The notes under the pieces were generated by a model. That model did not search any database, was not told where the DNA came from, and saw nothing but the letters and a program-made list of their open reading frames with translations. From contig SCFE01000050.1 in NCBI GenBank assembly GCA_004352715.1, positions 1,785,837 to 1,849,836 on the forward strand: DNA of 64,000 nucleotides, in the 5' to 3' direction. The translations under genes were made by a program, and so were the position numbers. Of the stretch, positions 48,901-55,279 are shown one piece after another. The DNA is from Hofstenia miamia (lineage: Eukaryota > Xenacoelomorpha > Acoela). Numbering within the stretch: position 1 is the first letter of the stretch; the number at the start of each line of letters is the position of its first letter.

Positions 48901-51544
48901 TTGGAAGAAGTATCGGCGTGACATTTCCTCTCCAAGACCGCCATCGTAACGCATTATATAGTCATACATATCTCCACCATCACCTAATTCCTAAATAAAT
49001 ATTAGATATAAATATTTAGAATTATAATTGGAAACCTGAATTAAATAAAGTTTGGAAGCAGTATCAATTACTTCATACAGACGAACAATATTTGAATGCT
49101 GCACTAATTTCATACATCTTACTTCTTGGTAGAGGTGTTCTCTTGATATAACATCTAATTTGCTTTTGTCAATAACCTTAACGGCAACCTTTTCGCCAGT
49201 GAAATTGTGTTGTGCCAACTTTACAATTGCAAAGTGACCACGACCCAGAGTTTCCTAGAAATAATAAATCCATTTTCAAGTATTTATACAGATTATTTCT
49301 ACGCCTTCTGTTGATGCTAATATTAATAATTTTTTTATAAAATTTGCTGGACTTTCAAAAACACTTCCATTATATGAGCTTAGAAAGTTAATAAGAATTT
49401 TCGAGGGATATATAAATATCTCTAAACCAGTTAAAGTTACTAATTTTTTCACTTAAATTTTTCTTAGAATACATAATACTCCAACATTTTAAACAAAACT
49501 ATAAAATTGAAAAATAATTCACAATTTTGCAAAAATGAATATGTAGAACGTTTGGTGTAATAAGCACATTCGATATGTTAAGAATTTTGTACTAGTTGAA
49601 AGCAATTTTAATAATATAATCGTGATTAAATTGATTGATGTAATACGTTTCAAACGGTTTAAAAACATTTAAAGGCTAAGTGTAAATATTGTTTTCAAAA
49701 GAAGTGTTTAACTTTGTAACATTATTTTTAGCAATTTATCCGATATTTTTTATCAGTACCTGCCTTATTTTCCCAGCTTTAATCTAAATCTAATTTATGA
49801 TTGCAGTCAGTAATTGTACTTAACAAAGAAATGCTTGAAAAAATCTCCCACCCTTTTGGGGCATAGATAAATTTAGGTGACAAACTGAAATAAGTCATAT
49901 AGCAGTCACAGAGTAGTTCTAGATATATCTGGAGTATCTATTATCTGCAGGGCTGCAGTGGAGGGGGGACGCGGGAGGACGGCGTCCCTCCACCTCAAAA
50001 TAAAATTTCTAAAGAGGGGACGCTGTCTATACACCTACCTCATATACAATGCAATGTGCATGATGAGGTTGGGCACATAAGTCAACAAACCAAAATGGCA
50101 GAACATACACAACTTTGTATTTTCATAGACTGTCACTAACCAGGAGTTATACTACATGCATATGCATGGTATGTAAATTATATAGTTGCATGCACCAGTA
50201 TTACATGTATTATGTATGATGCCCAGTACTGCACAATCTGGCCACTTGACTTAAAATACGCAGGGGGACTCTCATTGTTTCATGCTTGATGTATGCTGTT
50301 TGGTTTACACCTTTGTTGGTCTGGCTGTCTGGTGTTGTCAGGTTTTAATTAACCAGCAATTTTGCTGCAATACTGACATGGAACAAGGGAACAAAGAAAT
50401 GTGAATTTCCACATTCCCGCCACTACTGTGAGAAAAAGAAAACTATCCTAATGACGATGTAAATTTTCATAAAAATTCGATCAAATATTCTTTATATTTA
50501 TACACAAAAACTTCTTTAACAAAGCGTATATATTATCATATACAGTTTAGTTAGGTTTTAGACGTTACTATATCAAAACCGTAGAGTAGCCGTGGTGGTT
50601 CCCAGAAAGTTGGGCCGAAGACGAGATGCTTTGATGTCAGAAAATGTCAATACTTGCAAGACATGTGCAAGGGCTACCGGCGATAATTGGGTGCAATGTT
50701 TAAAATATATTCGTTGTTATAATAATACGAGTAAAACACATTGAGTAATCGAAATTAATATATTTATATTTTTACAAAATGTATTTGGATATTTCACTTA
50801 AGGTAAGGACTTGATTTAAAATAAACATGCACAGATTTACAAAAATATACTTTTAGATCTTGTAATTTTTTTAATAACTGTTAATTATTTATGGATTTCA
50901 AGTTTTCTTTGCTAATATTCTTAAATATATACCGCGTGCTATCGCGTGTTACCGCGTGCTACGAATTTGGTTAATTATGTAAAGTTATCAGTCTATATCT
51001 ATTATTTTCTGAACTATTTATTCCTGTTATTGCATTTCTCATCGTTTTTTTTACCCTTGATTAGTGTTTATTTTGTCCGCGTGCTCCGCGTATTCGGCGT
51101 GCACCCTATTCTATACCTTCGCCAATTAAAGCTACAAATTAGTTGCCTGAGATATGTCATACTGTCTGGCAATGACAATTTTGTAAGTGATGAAGATACT
51201 TAAGAAATAAACAACAGTAACATTGAAATTAGTTCACATGAAACCAACGAGACGCATTCTAGGAATCATAAAAAAATGACTTCTCTATAGAAATCAGTGA
51301 TAATTTCCAAGATTCCAATAAAAAGTTAGGTATAGTATACAAAAGTATCTTAGAATTTCAAAGAAATTCAACAATAACAATATTATATACCCCTACAAAA
51401 CATGCATCTTGTATATGCATATAATAGTTGTCTTACAAGGACCTCCAACAAAATTAAAATTTAATGTTAATTTACCTGTAAATCATACAATCCAGCAATT
51501 TGACTATCGCGCCGGTGCCGTACAAGGTCTTTAAAACTATCCAT
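9336..51544 (-). CDS. SNRK: SNF1-related serine/threonine kinase SNRK, complete gene of 11 coding exons
   Basis: SNRK is an AMPK-related kinase activated by LKB1. The coding exons, 5' to 3', are 51544-51476, 49254-49036, 48990-48678, 48152-48011, 47967-47764, 47650-47492, 47342-47287, 43161-42991, 32347-32092, 12323-11845 and 9523-9336. All junctions are GT..AG, phases agree throughout, and the sum is 2256 nt (751 residues plus stop), close to the about 765 residues of the vertebrate protein. Domains: kinase about 20-273, with the GRGHF glycine loop at 27-31, Lys49, HRD Asp143, DFG Asp162, T-loop Thr177 (matching the LKB1 target) and Arg261. A UBA-like region follows at about 294-336, then a long Ser/Asp-rich tail and a C-terminal CCKLL. 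Introns 2 and 4 are 45 and 43 bp; introns 8 and 9 are 10.6 and 19.8 kb and hold transposons. The kinase is certain; the three 3' exons rest on phase, splice signals and total length. Confidence 0.93.
9524..11844. other. SNRK intron 10, with an AAAAGCG-rich stretch
   Basis: Between about 9770 and 11030 the heptamer AAAAGCG or close variants (GAAAAGCGA, CGAAAAGC) recurs at least seven times, clustered near 9772-9840, 10746-10780 and 11000-11025, on the plus strand. This resembles the subterminal repeats of an old DNA element, but I could not define ends. A short CA-rich run lies at about 10602-10620. No gene seen. Confidence 0.4.
11845..12323 (-). CDS. SNRK: SNRK coding exon 10, Ser/Asp-rich tail
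   Basis: The acceptor TATATTTAG precedes 12323 and the donor is AATG|GTATTT at 11845. It encodes residues 530-690 (shared codons at both ends), rich in Ser, Asp and Asn, with a [19 protein letters not shown] start that completes the Gly codon split from exon 9. This is the low-complexity regulatory tail expected after the UBA region. The frame also stays open past the donor to a stop at 11822-11824, so an intron-retained short isoform ending FFRIT is possible. Confidence 0.88.
12324..13031. other. SNRK intron 9, proximal part, with a TA microsatellite
   Basis: AT-rich intronic sequence with an uninterrupted TA dinucleotide run at about 12629-12661. Nothing else recognised before the piggyBac target site at 13032. 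Confidence 0.6.
13036..14591 (+). mobile_element. piggyBac element 2, complete boundaries, inside SNRK intron 9
   Basis: The element is flanked by TTAA on both sides (13032-13035 and 14592-14595). The left end reads TCCTAATTGAGGCGCC and the right end, reversed, CCCTAATTGGAGCAGC. Just inside each end is a subterminal palindrome: TGTCTACATATGTAGACA at 13052-13069 (perfect, 18 bp) and TGTCTACACTGGTAGACA at 14532-14549. A second inverted match (CTAATTG.GGC.C followed by TGTCTAC) extends the end similarity. Length is 1556 bp, with a broken transposase on the plus strand, antisense to SNRK. Confidence 0.9.
13119..14109 (+). pseudogene. Decayed piggyBac transposase (element 2)
   Basis: Homology is spread over several frames (13119-13328, 13459-13716, 13722-14060, 13897-14109). 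The first block has LTIDEQL with its catalytic Asp and the [10 protein letters not shown] block that follows it in the family. The second Asp region is degraded to a [12 protein letters not shown]-like reading near 13410-13435. The third Asp lies in a VDIMDS reading around 13714-13726, followed by KRKTNRYT. The C-terminus keeps the Cys-rich cross-brace in two frames (CKC, CNIC, CSDH, CSAC). At least three frameshifts or stops make it non-functional, and the N-terminal domain is missing. Confidence 0.85.
14880..16010 (-). mobile_element. 5'-truncated non-LTR retrotransposon (jockey/CR1/I type)
   Basis: Minus-strand reverse transcriptase blocks are scattered over three frames. At 15658-16005 there is a [17 protein letters not shown] finger motif and an EKAFDTL block. 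At 15301-15636 there is [17 protein letters not shown] and the catalytic YADD at about 15418-15438. At 15113-15340 there is [13 protein letters not shown] and an RARNAWAL thumb/connection block. Similarity trails on to about 14880 (a [13 protein letters not shown]-like block). The endonuclease part is absent, as usual for 5'-truncated insertions, and several stops and frameshifts show it is dead. It lies in SNRK intron 9 in the same orientation as the host gene. Confidence 0.85.
16011..17383. other. SNRK intron 9, AT-rich, no gene seen
   Basis: Only short open frames without recognisable motifs (for example 16292-16600 minus). A short AT dinucleotide run lies at about 17219-17237. No transposon ends identified. 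Confidence 0.5.
17384..17537. mobile_element. 154-bp palindromic MITE
   Basis: The ends are TTATGCTGTTCCGTT at 17384-17398 and its inverse with one mismatch at 17523-17537. An inner perfect 12-bp inverted pair, CGTTGCACAATG (17395-17406) and its complement (17475-17486), makes the element nearly foldable into one hairpin. It is richer in GC and CpG than its surroundings. Family unknown. Confidence 0.65.
17767..18133. mobile_element. hAT-type MITE, 367 bp
   Basis: The termini are CAGATTTGTAACCGGGC on the left and, inverted, CAGAGTTGTAACCGGGC on the right (16 of 17 match). The 8 bp outside are GCTCGTGC (17759-17766) and GTTCGTGC (18134-18141), a 7/8 target-site duplication as made by hAT elements. 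The interior has further GCCCG-rich blocks near each end and no coding capacity. Confidence 0.85.
18142..18560 (+). pseudogene. Possible coding remnant of unknown type next to the hAT MITE
   Basis: A plus-strand reading from about 18180 to 18310 has protein-like composition: a helix with D-x-x-Y-F spacing, then an acidic SDVSSDT stretch. It then continues with stops to about 18540. The first part vaguely resembles a BESS-type motif but is too short and degraded to assign. It may be a transposon gene fragment. Confidence 0.2.
18561..19238. other. SNRK intron 9, AT-rich, no gene seen
   Basis: AT-rich sequence with stops in all frames and no recognisable repeats or motifs. Confidence 0.5.
19787..19842. 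repeat. AT dinucleotide microsatellite with palindromic flanks
   Basis: About 28 AT units bounded by TTCGAAT on the left and ATTCGAT on the right, inside piggyBac element 3 upstream of its gene. It is expected to be length-polymorphic. Confidence 0.9.
21213..22994. mobile_element. hAT-like non-autonomous element inserted in piggyBac 3
   Basis: The left end is CAAGGTGTCCGTAATAACAG and the right end inverted is CAAAGTGTACATAATAACAG; the match continues through GGTCAT(G/A)ACAA, giving about 25 of 29 identical. The flanks are TGTTGATG (21205-21212) and GGTTGATG (22995-23002), a 7/8 duplication. Excising the insert plus one flank restores the piggyBac GVDAMD reading, which confirms the boundaries. 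It is 1782 bp long with no transposase frame, and contains a smaller MITE. Confidence 0.85.
21793..22136. mobile_element. hAT-type MITE nested in the hAT-like element
   Basis: The left end begins CAGAGATAGGTACGG and the right end inverted begins CAGACATGGACACGG. The flanking 8 bp are TGCATGAG (21785-21792) and TGAATGAG (22137-22144), 7/8 identical. It has CGGCCCG-rich blocks near the ends like the MITE at 17767, to which a GGCCCGTGTTGGAATTT-like segment shows partial inverted similarity. The ends are more diverged than in that copy, so the call is less certain. Confidence 0.6.
23730..25066. other. SNRK intron 9, AT-rich, with a GC-richer patch at 24790-25015
   Basis: Most of the stretch shows nothing. 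The patch at 24790-25015 is unusually CpG-rich for the region and includes an imperfect inverted pair (GCGCGCTGCG near 24815 and ACGCGCAGCG near 24870). It may be an old MITE, but I could not find ends. Confidence 0.4.
25067..25295. mobile_element. Short MITE with GAGCGGCTTTA ends
   Basis: GAGCGGCTTTA at 25067-25077 is inverted with one mismatch at 25285-25295. The interior end is G/C-rich (a CCCCCGGG block). A related terminus, inverted (CTAAAGCCGCTC at about 30702-30714 after a CCCCTCCCCCTC run), and a partial one at 25590-25625 suggest a family in this genome. No target duplication identified. Confidence 0.5.
25296..27185. other. SNRK intron 9, no gene seen
   Basis: AT-rich with short open frames only. 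The G/C-rich piece at 25590-25625 resembles the end of the MITE at 25067. Nothing else recognised. Confidence 0.45.
27186..28134. repeat. 474-bp direct duplication on both sides of a single-N gap (27660)
   Basis: 27186-27659 and 27661-28134 are the same sequence; reading along them I noticed a single difference (CTGTCAG versus TTGTCAG at the ends). The copies are separated only by one N. This is the signature of two overlapping contig ends joined without merging, so it is most likely an assembly artefact inside SNRK intron 9. Confidence 0.85.
28135..32091. other. SNRK intron 9, distal part, no gene seen
   Basis: AT-rich intron sequence. The only structured piece is at about 30670-30715, a C-rich run followed by CTAAAGCCGCTC, matching the inverted end of the MITE at 25067. 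Open frames at 28321-28551 and elsewhere have no recognisable content. Confidence 0.45.
32092..32347 (-). CDS. SNRK: SNRK coding exon 9
   Basis: The acceptor is TTTTTTTAG before 32347 and the donor is CATGG|GTATTC. It encodes residues 445-530 in the phase left by exon 8, giving [20 protein letters not shown] at its start, then an acidic block ([14 protein letters not shown]) and a basic one (FRKHRRR). The order acidic then Arg-rich resembles the middle of the vertebrate SNRK tail, where similar blocks occur. Confidence 0.9.
32348..34189. other. SNRK intron 8, 3' part, no gene seen
   Basis: AT-rich with no recognisable coding, repeats or transposon ends. Confidence 0.5.
34190..35090 (+). mobile_element. 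Decayed mariner transposon
   Basis: From 34214 the plus strand reads [19 protein letters not shown] followed by an HRSERPS block, the DNA-binding domain pattern of mariner transposases (a W-F-x-R-F-like block, then an R-S-G-R-P-S-like block). It continues with an ELAEEL block, then TEDKKW near the first catalytic Asp, and a [11 protein letters not shown] block. Later a broken PPYSPDLAPSDY-like region lies near 34740-34780. Multiple stops and frameshifts are present, and inverted ends were not identified. It lies in SNRK intron 8, antisense to the host gene. Confidence 0.75.
35091..36699. other. SNRK intron 8, no gene seen
   Basis: AT-rich with stops in all frames; nothing recognised. Confidence 0.5.
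36700..36942. repeat. 87-bp direct repeat on both sides of an N gap (36797-36855)
   Basis: 36700-36787 and 36856-36942 share the same segment (both contain CTCAACTCATCGTTGCTCCT and end in GGTAGCCGTCTGT) with several differences in the middle. They are separated by 59 Ns. This is either a tandem repeat that broke the assembly or two alleles placed side by side. A TA microsatellite follows at about 36943-36974. Confidence 0.75.
36975..42990. other. SNRK intron 8, 5' part, no gene seen
   Basis: Six kilobases of AT-rich intron without coding signals. A TCGAGT/ACTCGA-rich patch at about 39225-39525, with a small hairpin near 39478-39520, may be the end of a MITE, but I could not define boundaries. 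Confidence 0.45.
42991..43161 (-). CDS. SNRK: SNRK coding exon 8
   Basis: The acceptor is AATTTTTTAG and the donor AACG|GTAAGT. It encodes residues 388-445, completing the split Gly codon from exon 7. It is charged and partly helical (an [16 protein letters not shown] block). No known domain; it is part of the linker between the UBA region and the Ser-rich tail. Confidence 0.88.
43162..45735. other. SNRK intron 7, no certain gene
   Basis: AT-rich. Two open frames (44278-44487 minus, Lys/Arg-rich; 44803-45135 plus) have no recognisable motif and no typical splice context. I see no transposon ends. Confidence 0.45.
45736..45891 (+). other. CpG-rich patch with protein-like frames on both strands, possible unassigned exon
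   Basis: The plus-strand frame from 45736 to the stop at 45889-45891 (51 codons) is rich in Arg, Gln, Glu and Trp ([20 protein letters not shown]) and differs sharply from its AT-rich surroundings. On the minus strand the same DNA is open over about 46 codons and ends in a good donor, ACAAG|GTAAAT, at about 45743. It could be an alternative SNRK exon, a nested exon of another gene or a transposon piece. The clustered CpG and the two strong readings are directly visible; the rest is inference. Confidence 0.35.
45892..47286. other. SNRK intron 7, 5' part
   Basis: AT-rich. A less AT-rich patch at about 46690-46940 contains an imperfect inverted pair (GTCCCAGTCTCA near 46757 and TGAGATGGGAC near 46866), perhaps an old MITE. 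No gene seen. Confidence 0.4.
47287..47342 (-). CDS. SNRK: SNRK coding exon 7 (56 nt)
   Basis: The acceptor is CAAATTTAG and the donor ACAG|GTATGC. This small exon carries residues 369-388 ([18 protein letters not shown]) and shifts the intron phase from 2 to 1, exactly as needed for exon 8. Confidence 0.82.
47492..47650 (-). CDS. SNRK: SNRK coding exon 6, end of UBA region
   Basis: The acceptor is TTTTGCTTAG and the donor AGCAC|GTTAGT. It encodes residues 316-369. It starts with [20 protein letters not shown], which matches the conserved YNHITATYFLLAE segment that ends the UBA-like region in SNRK/AMPK-family kinases, and goes on into a basic linker. Confidence 0.93.
47764..47967 (-). CDS. 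SNRK: SNRK coding exon 5, end of kinase lobe and start of UBA region
   Basis: The acceptor is TCGTATTTAG and the donor ATTAA|GTATGT. It encodes residues 248-316, including [20 protein letters not shown] (kinase subdomain XI with Arg261), followed by a linker and the first UBA helices ([12 protein letters not shown].. DKESII). The intron to exon 4 is 43 bp. Confidence 0.95.
48011..48152 (-). CDS. SNRK: SNRK coding exon 4, kinase subdomains IX-X
   Basis: The acceptor is TTTCTTTTAG and the donor GTGAA|GTATTT. It encodes residues 201-248, completing the Asp of DIWSLG (the conserved helix F Asp), then a [10 protein letters not shown] block and [13 protein letters not shown]. This matches SNRK almost residue for residue. 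It is too short to stand out as an open frame by itself. Confidence 0.95.
48678..48990 (-). CDS. SNRK: SNRK coding exon 3, catalytic core
   Basis: The acceptor is TATTTATTTAG and the donor CCGTAG|GTAAGT. It encodes residues 97-201: [13 protein letters not shown] hinge and helix [16 protein letters not shown] catalytic loop (Asp143), LTDFGFSN metal site (Asp162), the T-loop with Thr177 in [13 protein letters not shown], and [12 protein letters not shown]. Every catalytic residue is present, so the kinase should be active. Confidence 0.97.
49036..49254 (-). CDS. SNRK: SNRK coding exon 2, kinase N-lobe
   Basis: The acceptor is TTATTTCTAG and the donor ATTCAG|GTTTCC. It encodes residues 24-96: [13 protein letters not shown] glycine loop, VAVKVID with Lys49, [20 protein letters not shown] helix C and beta 4. 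The intron to exon 3 is only 45 bp. Confidence 0.97.
50562..50744 (+). pseudogene. Small Cys/Trp zinc-ribbon-like fragment, probably of a transposase
   Basis: This 60-codon plus-strand frame has a basic first half (PRKLGRRRD) and then [15 protein letters not shown], a C-x2-C spacing with Trp before the next Cys, as in PHD or zinc-ribbon tails of some DDE transposases. The last expected Cys is replaced. Too short to assign to a family. Confidence 0.3.
50931..51110. repeat. Clusters of CGCGTGCT-type repeats
   Basis: Three head-to-tail 10-bp units (ACCGCGTGCT, ATCGCGTGTT, ACCGCGTGCT) occupy 50931-50960. Similar motifs (CCGCGTGCT, CCGCGTATT, GGCGTGCACC) recur at about 51075-51108. The clusters are CpG-dense against an AT-rich background and look like subterminal protein-binding repeats of a DNA transposon. 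Confidence 0.6.
51476..51544 (-). CDS. SNRK: SNRK coding exon 1 with start codon
   Basis: ATG at 51544-51542, followed by [22 protein letters not shown] and a CAG|GTAAAT donor. The IAGLYDL segment directly before the glycine loop is conserved in SNRK. I chose this Met because it is the first in frame downstream of an acceptor site at 51572-51577. Confidence 0.93.
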
Positions 51545-51571
51545 TAAATTTATGTCAAGCCTGCTCTAAGG
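51545..51571 (-). other. SNRK: SNRK 5' UTR part of the start-codon exon
   Basis: A pyrimidine tract ending TTTTTTTCTAG immediately precedes 51571 on the minus strand, so the start-codon exon has 27 nt of leader and at least one upstream non-coding exon. I could not find that exon; it may lie in or beyond the CpG-poor domain to the right. Confidence 0.7.
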
Positions 51572-52176
51572 CTAGAAAAAAATATATATCTGCTACAGAT
51601 ATTTCATTGTCTAAAACAAATTAAAACATTAAAATCAAAATTCCTTAAAAAATATTCGTTACAAGAAACTTGTGTCTCAATAATCTAATGGGCAATAGCA
51701 AGACTATAAAGCTATATTTCAATAAACTGAATTCAAGTCATAATATCATTATTGATGTGCAAATAATAAATTTGAGCAAAAATGTATTTTTTATAGTTTA
51801 GCATTAATTCTATATGTAATTATTTGCATAGACTTTTAGTTGAGCAACAAGCAATTTGGTTTGCATTGTGCTTAAGTTATAATTTACACCCAAAATATTA
51901 TAAGTTGACATTTGAGAATTTTCTTTGTAAATTGACACAAATTTAGAAACATCAAGGAATGCGAGACTTTAATATTTTGGTCTCATGGGCAAAAAATAAG
52001 GATTGAATTGAGAATGTTATTGGTCTCAATTACAATTTGAAAAGATAATCAATTTTGGACTCAAAAAGCCTTTAGTCTTAGTGTCTCTAATAAAAAAATC
52101 TCATTTCTGAACTCAAAAATAAAATTTTCATCTCAGTTTCATTTCAAATTATCTAATCCACATATTGTATTAACAA
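51572..52176. other. Transition zone upstream of SNRK
   Basis: AT-rich sequence without coding signal. The last ordinary CpG sites are near 51658 and 51962; from there rightwards CpG almost vanishes. No N gap marks the change. Confidence 0.6.
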
Positions 52177-52923
52177 CCCAGATAACAATTTTGGGTGTTT
52201 TTATGCTGTTTATAGTTGTTTCATAATTTTGGTTGTTGCAGCAACCACTAACATCATAATAACAACTTTAGTAATAAATAATCTGTGATCAGATGCTTGC
52301 AAAAAAACTCACTTTGTTATTTTTATTACTAGATCCTTTTATAAAAAAAGGATTTGCAAAACCTTTTTTGAAATTTTTAATTTTTGAAAAATTCTAATAT
52401 ACCAGATAAGTGAATTTTCAAAATAATTTATTCATGAATATTTGCAGACCTTGATATTGAATGTTAAACAAAATAAGTTACAATTGTACAGGAGAGATTT
52501 TTTACAACTTAAGAAAGTACTATTTCAAAATTGTGCTTAATTTTAGATTTTTAAAATTTTGTTAAATTTGGCAGATTTTTATGCTTATTGTTATCATTTA
52601 TATACAAGACATTCATTTAAATCTTTAACAAATGTTTGTACTGAATATGCTTGACAGCAATGTTTGAACAGCTGTTGTATATAAAATTAATGCTAAAACA
52701 AGCATGTGACAAAATAAAACAATGTTGTTATGACCTCAAAATATTGTAGTTTCATTCATAAAAAACAACCAAAAAGCAACCTAATGTGATGTTGTTGAAA
52801 CAAAATTGATTTGACCATTGAAATGGTACCATTTCAACATTAAAACAACATTGTTTCTGGCACATTAAACAACCACATAACAACCCAAAACAATGTTGTT
52901 TAGCCCTTAAATTGTTATCTGGG
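52177..52923. mobile_element. 747-bp MITE with 15-bp perfect inverted ends
   Basis: CCCAGATAACAATTT at 52177-52191 is exactly inverted at 52909-52923. The interior is full of AACAAC/GTTGTT and CAATGTTGTT motifs on both strands near the right end, giving a partly palindromic structure. No coding capacity and no clear target duplication. A frame at 52752-52952 on the minus strand is just repeat translation. Confidence 0.75.
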
Positions 52924-53929
52924 ATCATGTTCCAAAAATACCACATATCCATGTAATAGACATACCTTTAGTGCTAATTTGAGCTGTGTATCCAAGCAGT
53001 GGATGCATGTAATAGACTTTGCAATGCAATTTAAATGTGTGGCCTGCTGTGAAGGAATTATGAGAGATTGTTTGGCTATTGCAAGCAATTTGCTAGCTAT
53101 ATATCTGTGTACATCATATTTTTAGGTAAAAAATTAACCAGAAAAAATAATGACAACTTTTTGTATTGGAAAGAGTACTTGTTTTGCAATTATGACATTG
53201 AAGAAATACATTCCATGTTTTCATTATCAAGTTTTTCTAATTCATTCAAGCAAGACATTTTTAATGTATAATGTGTAAAATACATTGTTCATATAAAATG
53301 ACCCTGGAAATCTTATTTGTCTCAGTTTGAATTTCAATTAAAATTTGATTAAGCAAAATATTTTGATAAGATTACATAAAGTTAGTTATTTGTTAAAATT
53401 AAATTCTTTTGATTTGGAAATTGTATCAAATAAAACTTAACTGTTAACTGTTTGATAAGTGGTCAAGAAAAAAAAAGTTTAGTTCTGTCCTGGCAGAAGA
53501 TTTAAACATGCAAGCCACTCATTTGGCATAGTAAAGGTATTAAAAAGGTTGATGTTTGTGGAAAGTTTAAATTCAACATACTTGTTTCATTCACATGGAA
53601 AAACAAGAAAAGCTACAACAAAAATACTGAACTGAGAAAAAAAGCAAAATATGAAAAAGGACTGGAAAGTTGTATTAAAAAGCTCTCAACCAATTAATTC
53701 TGAATTAGTAAATATTAACCTATTAACCTACTTACTTTTTATGCTAAAGTGATTAGTTTGCTTTTAAATATTGTTAAACTTAATCAGTATTTCACTTAAA
53801 TGTAGCATTGGCATAAAATCTGCAATGCCTCTAGTTCCCTATCAAATGAGGATTTTGTGGTGAGCAAGTATTTGCAGTTGCTGCAATAAATTACTAACTC
53901 CACCTATCATTTAACCTGTTTTTAGTTAA
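52924..53929. other. CpG-free T-rich non-coding sequence
   Basis: No gene, repeat boundary or RNA recognised. Its composition is like the rest of the right-hand domain. Confidence 0.5.
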
Positions 53930-54022
53930 AGCAAAAAGTGGCAGGAGATTGAGAAAGGGAAGAGTGAACATACTCAGCTGACCTGAAGCAGAAAACCTTT
54001 TAAAAAGAGTTATTGTGGTATC

Positions 54023-54271
54023 AGCATAGAAATCTGTGTTGATAAACACCAGAATTTGCCAATGTCTCAGTAATTAACAGCTTGACTCCAAAGCTAAACA
54101 AGCCTATCCCTACTAAAAGTTAAAAAGTTAAAGATAGCAAGGAGATCAAATAAGGGAAGGGTGCATGGCCACACTCAGCTGACCTGATACAGAGAACCTT
54201 AATAGAAAGAGTCACATTAGACAAGAGCCCTAAATTAAATAAAGAGAAAGAGAAGCCCTATAAGTTCTTGA
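54023..54271 (-). repeat. LTR-like repeat, 3' copy of the gypsy element
   Basis: It shares long exact blocks with 60531-60770, such as CCTTAATAGAAAGAGTCAC and AAGAGCCCTAAATTAAATAA (plus-strand readings). A further weaker copy of part of it lies just outside at about 53935-54000 (AGCTGACCTGAAGCAGA), indicating nested or tandem LTR remnants. Confidence 0.7.
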
Positions 54272-54359
54272 GTATGGATACCTGGACAGTTTTCTGCATC
54301 TATAAGATAAGGTAAAACAGAACAACTAACATTAGGATTGGGAGTATCCAATTGTTTGT

Positions 54360-54827
54360 TTATAAACAGCTTTTTCTCTGAAGATAGTTTAGATTCAGTA
54401 ATGTAACATGCAGTTCTGGTGGCAAAGTAGGGATGCAAAGTCTCAGAGCCAACATGTGAGCATTGCTGAGAGGCAGATCACTTTGAAGATGCAGAACTGA
54501 GGGGGAGCATGAGCAATGCCAATGTTTCTTAGATTGCTGTAATACCAATGGTTGTAACACTCTCTCCTCTACAATACTAGTTTCCAGTTTTTGTTTTGCA
54601 TAATGTTCAGTATCCATGTCAGACCCTTCTGTGAGATGGCTACCCAAGTTGTACCATGGGTACATGCTCAGCAAGGTTGAATAACCACTTGAAACACCTT
54701 TGCTTGCCATGCTGTAATATGAAGGGTTCAATGCTCCAACATGTGAATGTGTCTGTAGCAATTGGGTCATTGCTCCTAAACTATGTGTGTAGTTTTCACC
54801 AGCATCCAACCTGTATGATGGATGCAA
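54360..54827 (-). CDS. Unassigned frame between integrase and 3' LTR of the gypsy element
   Basis: An open frame of 155 codons, rich in Ser, Leu, His and Tyr, with no signal peptide, transmembrane segment or Cys pattern of an envelope protein. It could be the integrase C-terminal extension or an accessory frame, or a chance opening in CpG-free DNA. I do not recognise it. Confidence 0.3.
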   Translation of the reverse strand: MHPSYRLDAGENYTHSLGAMTQLLQTHSHVGALNPSYYSMASKGVSSGYSTLLSMYPWYNLGSHLTEGSDMDTEHYAKQKLETSIVEERVLQPLVLQQSKKHWHCSCSPSVLHLQSDLPLSNAHMLALRLCIPTLPPELHVTLLNLNYLQRKSCL

Positions 54828-55279
54828 GGATGGATTCCTAGTTTGGTGTCAGTGTTTGATTCTGCAACAATGATTGGAGGTATGAGGAGTGCTGCTCTCA
54901 CTGCCAAAATGTTTTGAAGGAGTTTGCTTCATTTCATTGAGGGATAAAAAGAATGTTAAGATTAAGATCCCATTCTGTGGGATTAATTGTGTTTTTTGTG
55001 TGCACTTTGCATTTAGGCAATGTGCAAATTTACAGATTGGGTATGTCAGGAAATGTCACCAGCTCATCAAACAAATCCTCATGAATGTCATCTAGGTCAG
55101 GCATTAGTGTAAAAGTGTTTTTATCATTATTTATGATTTGAAATTCATGCTTGTTATTGATTGTTGCATGTTCTATGTCCTTGATTGTTCTACATAATGA
55201 TTGGAAATTTCTTGTTGTACTGTTGTCTAATATGTAGTTGCTACAGTCTAAAACTTAAGTAATTGTATGTGGACCTGTC

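Larger units (their letters stand above)
49255..51475. other. SNRK intron 1 with transposon-like debris
   Basis: The intron is 2221 bp. At 49950-50035 a CpG- and G-rich block beginning CAGGGCTGCAGTGGAGG looks like the end of a hAT-type element, but no partner end was found. Other pieces are a Cys-containing plus-strand frame at 50562-50744 and CGCGTGCT repeats at 50931-50960 and about 51075-51110. A plus-strand acidic reading near 51170-51280 ([12 protein letters not shown] then more Ser/Asn/Glu with one stop) resembles the N-terminal region of a transposase. Confidence 0.4.

Noticed and set aside
52752-52952. 66-codon minus-strand frame with several Cys
   Set aside because: It is a translation of the AACAAC/GTTGTT-rich end of the MITE and has no regular Cys spacing.
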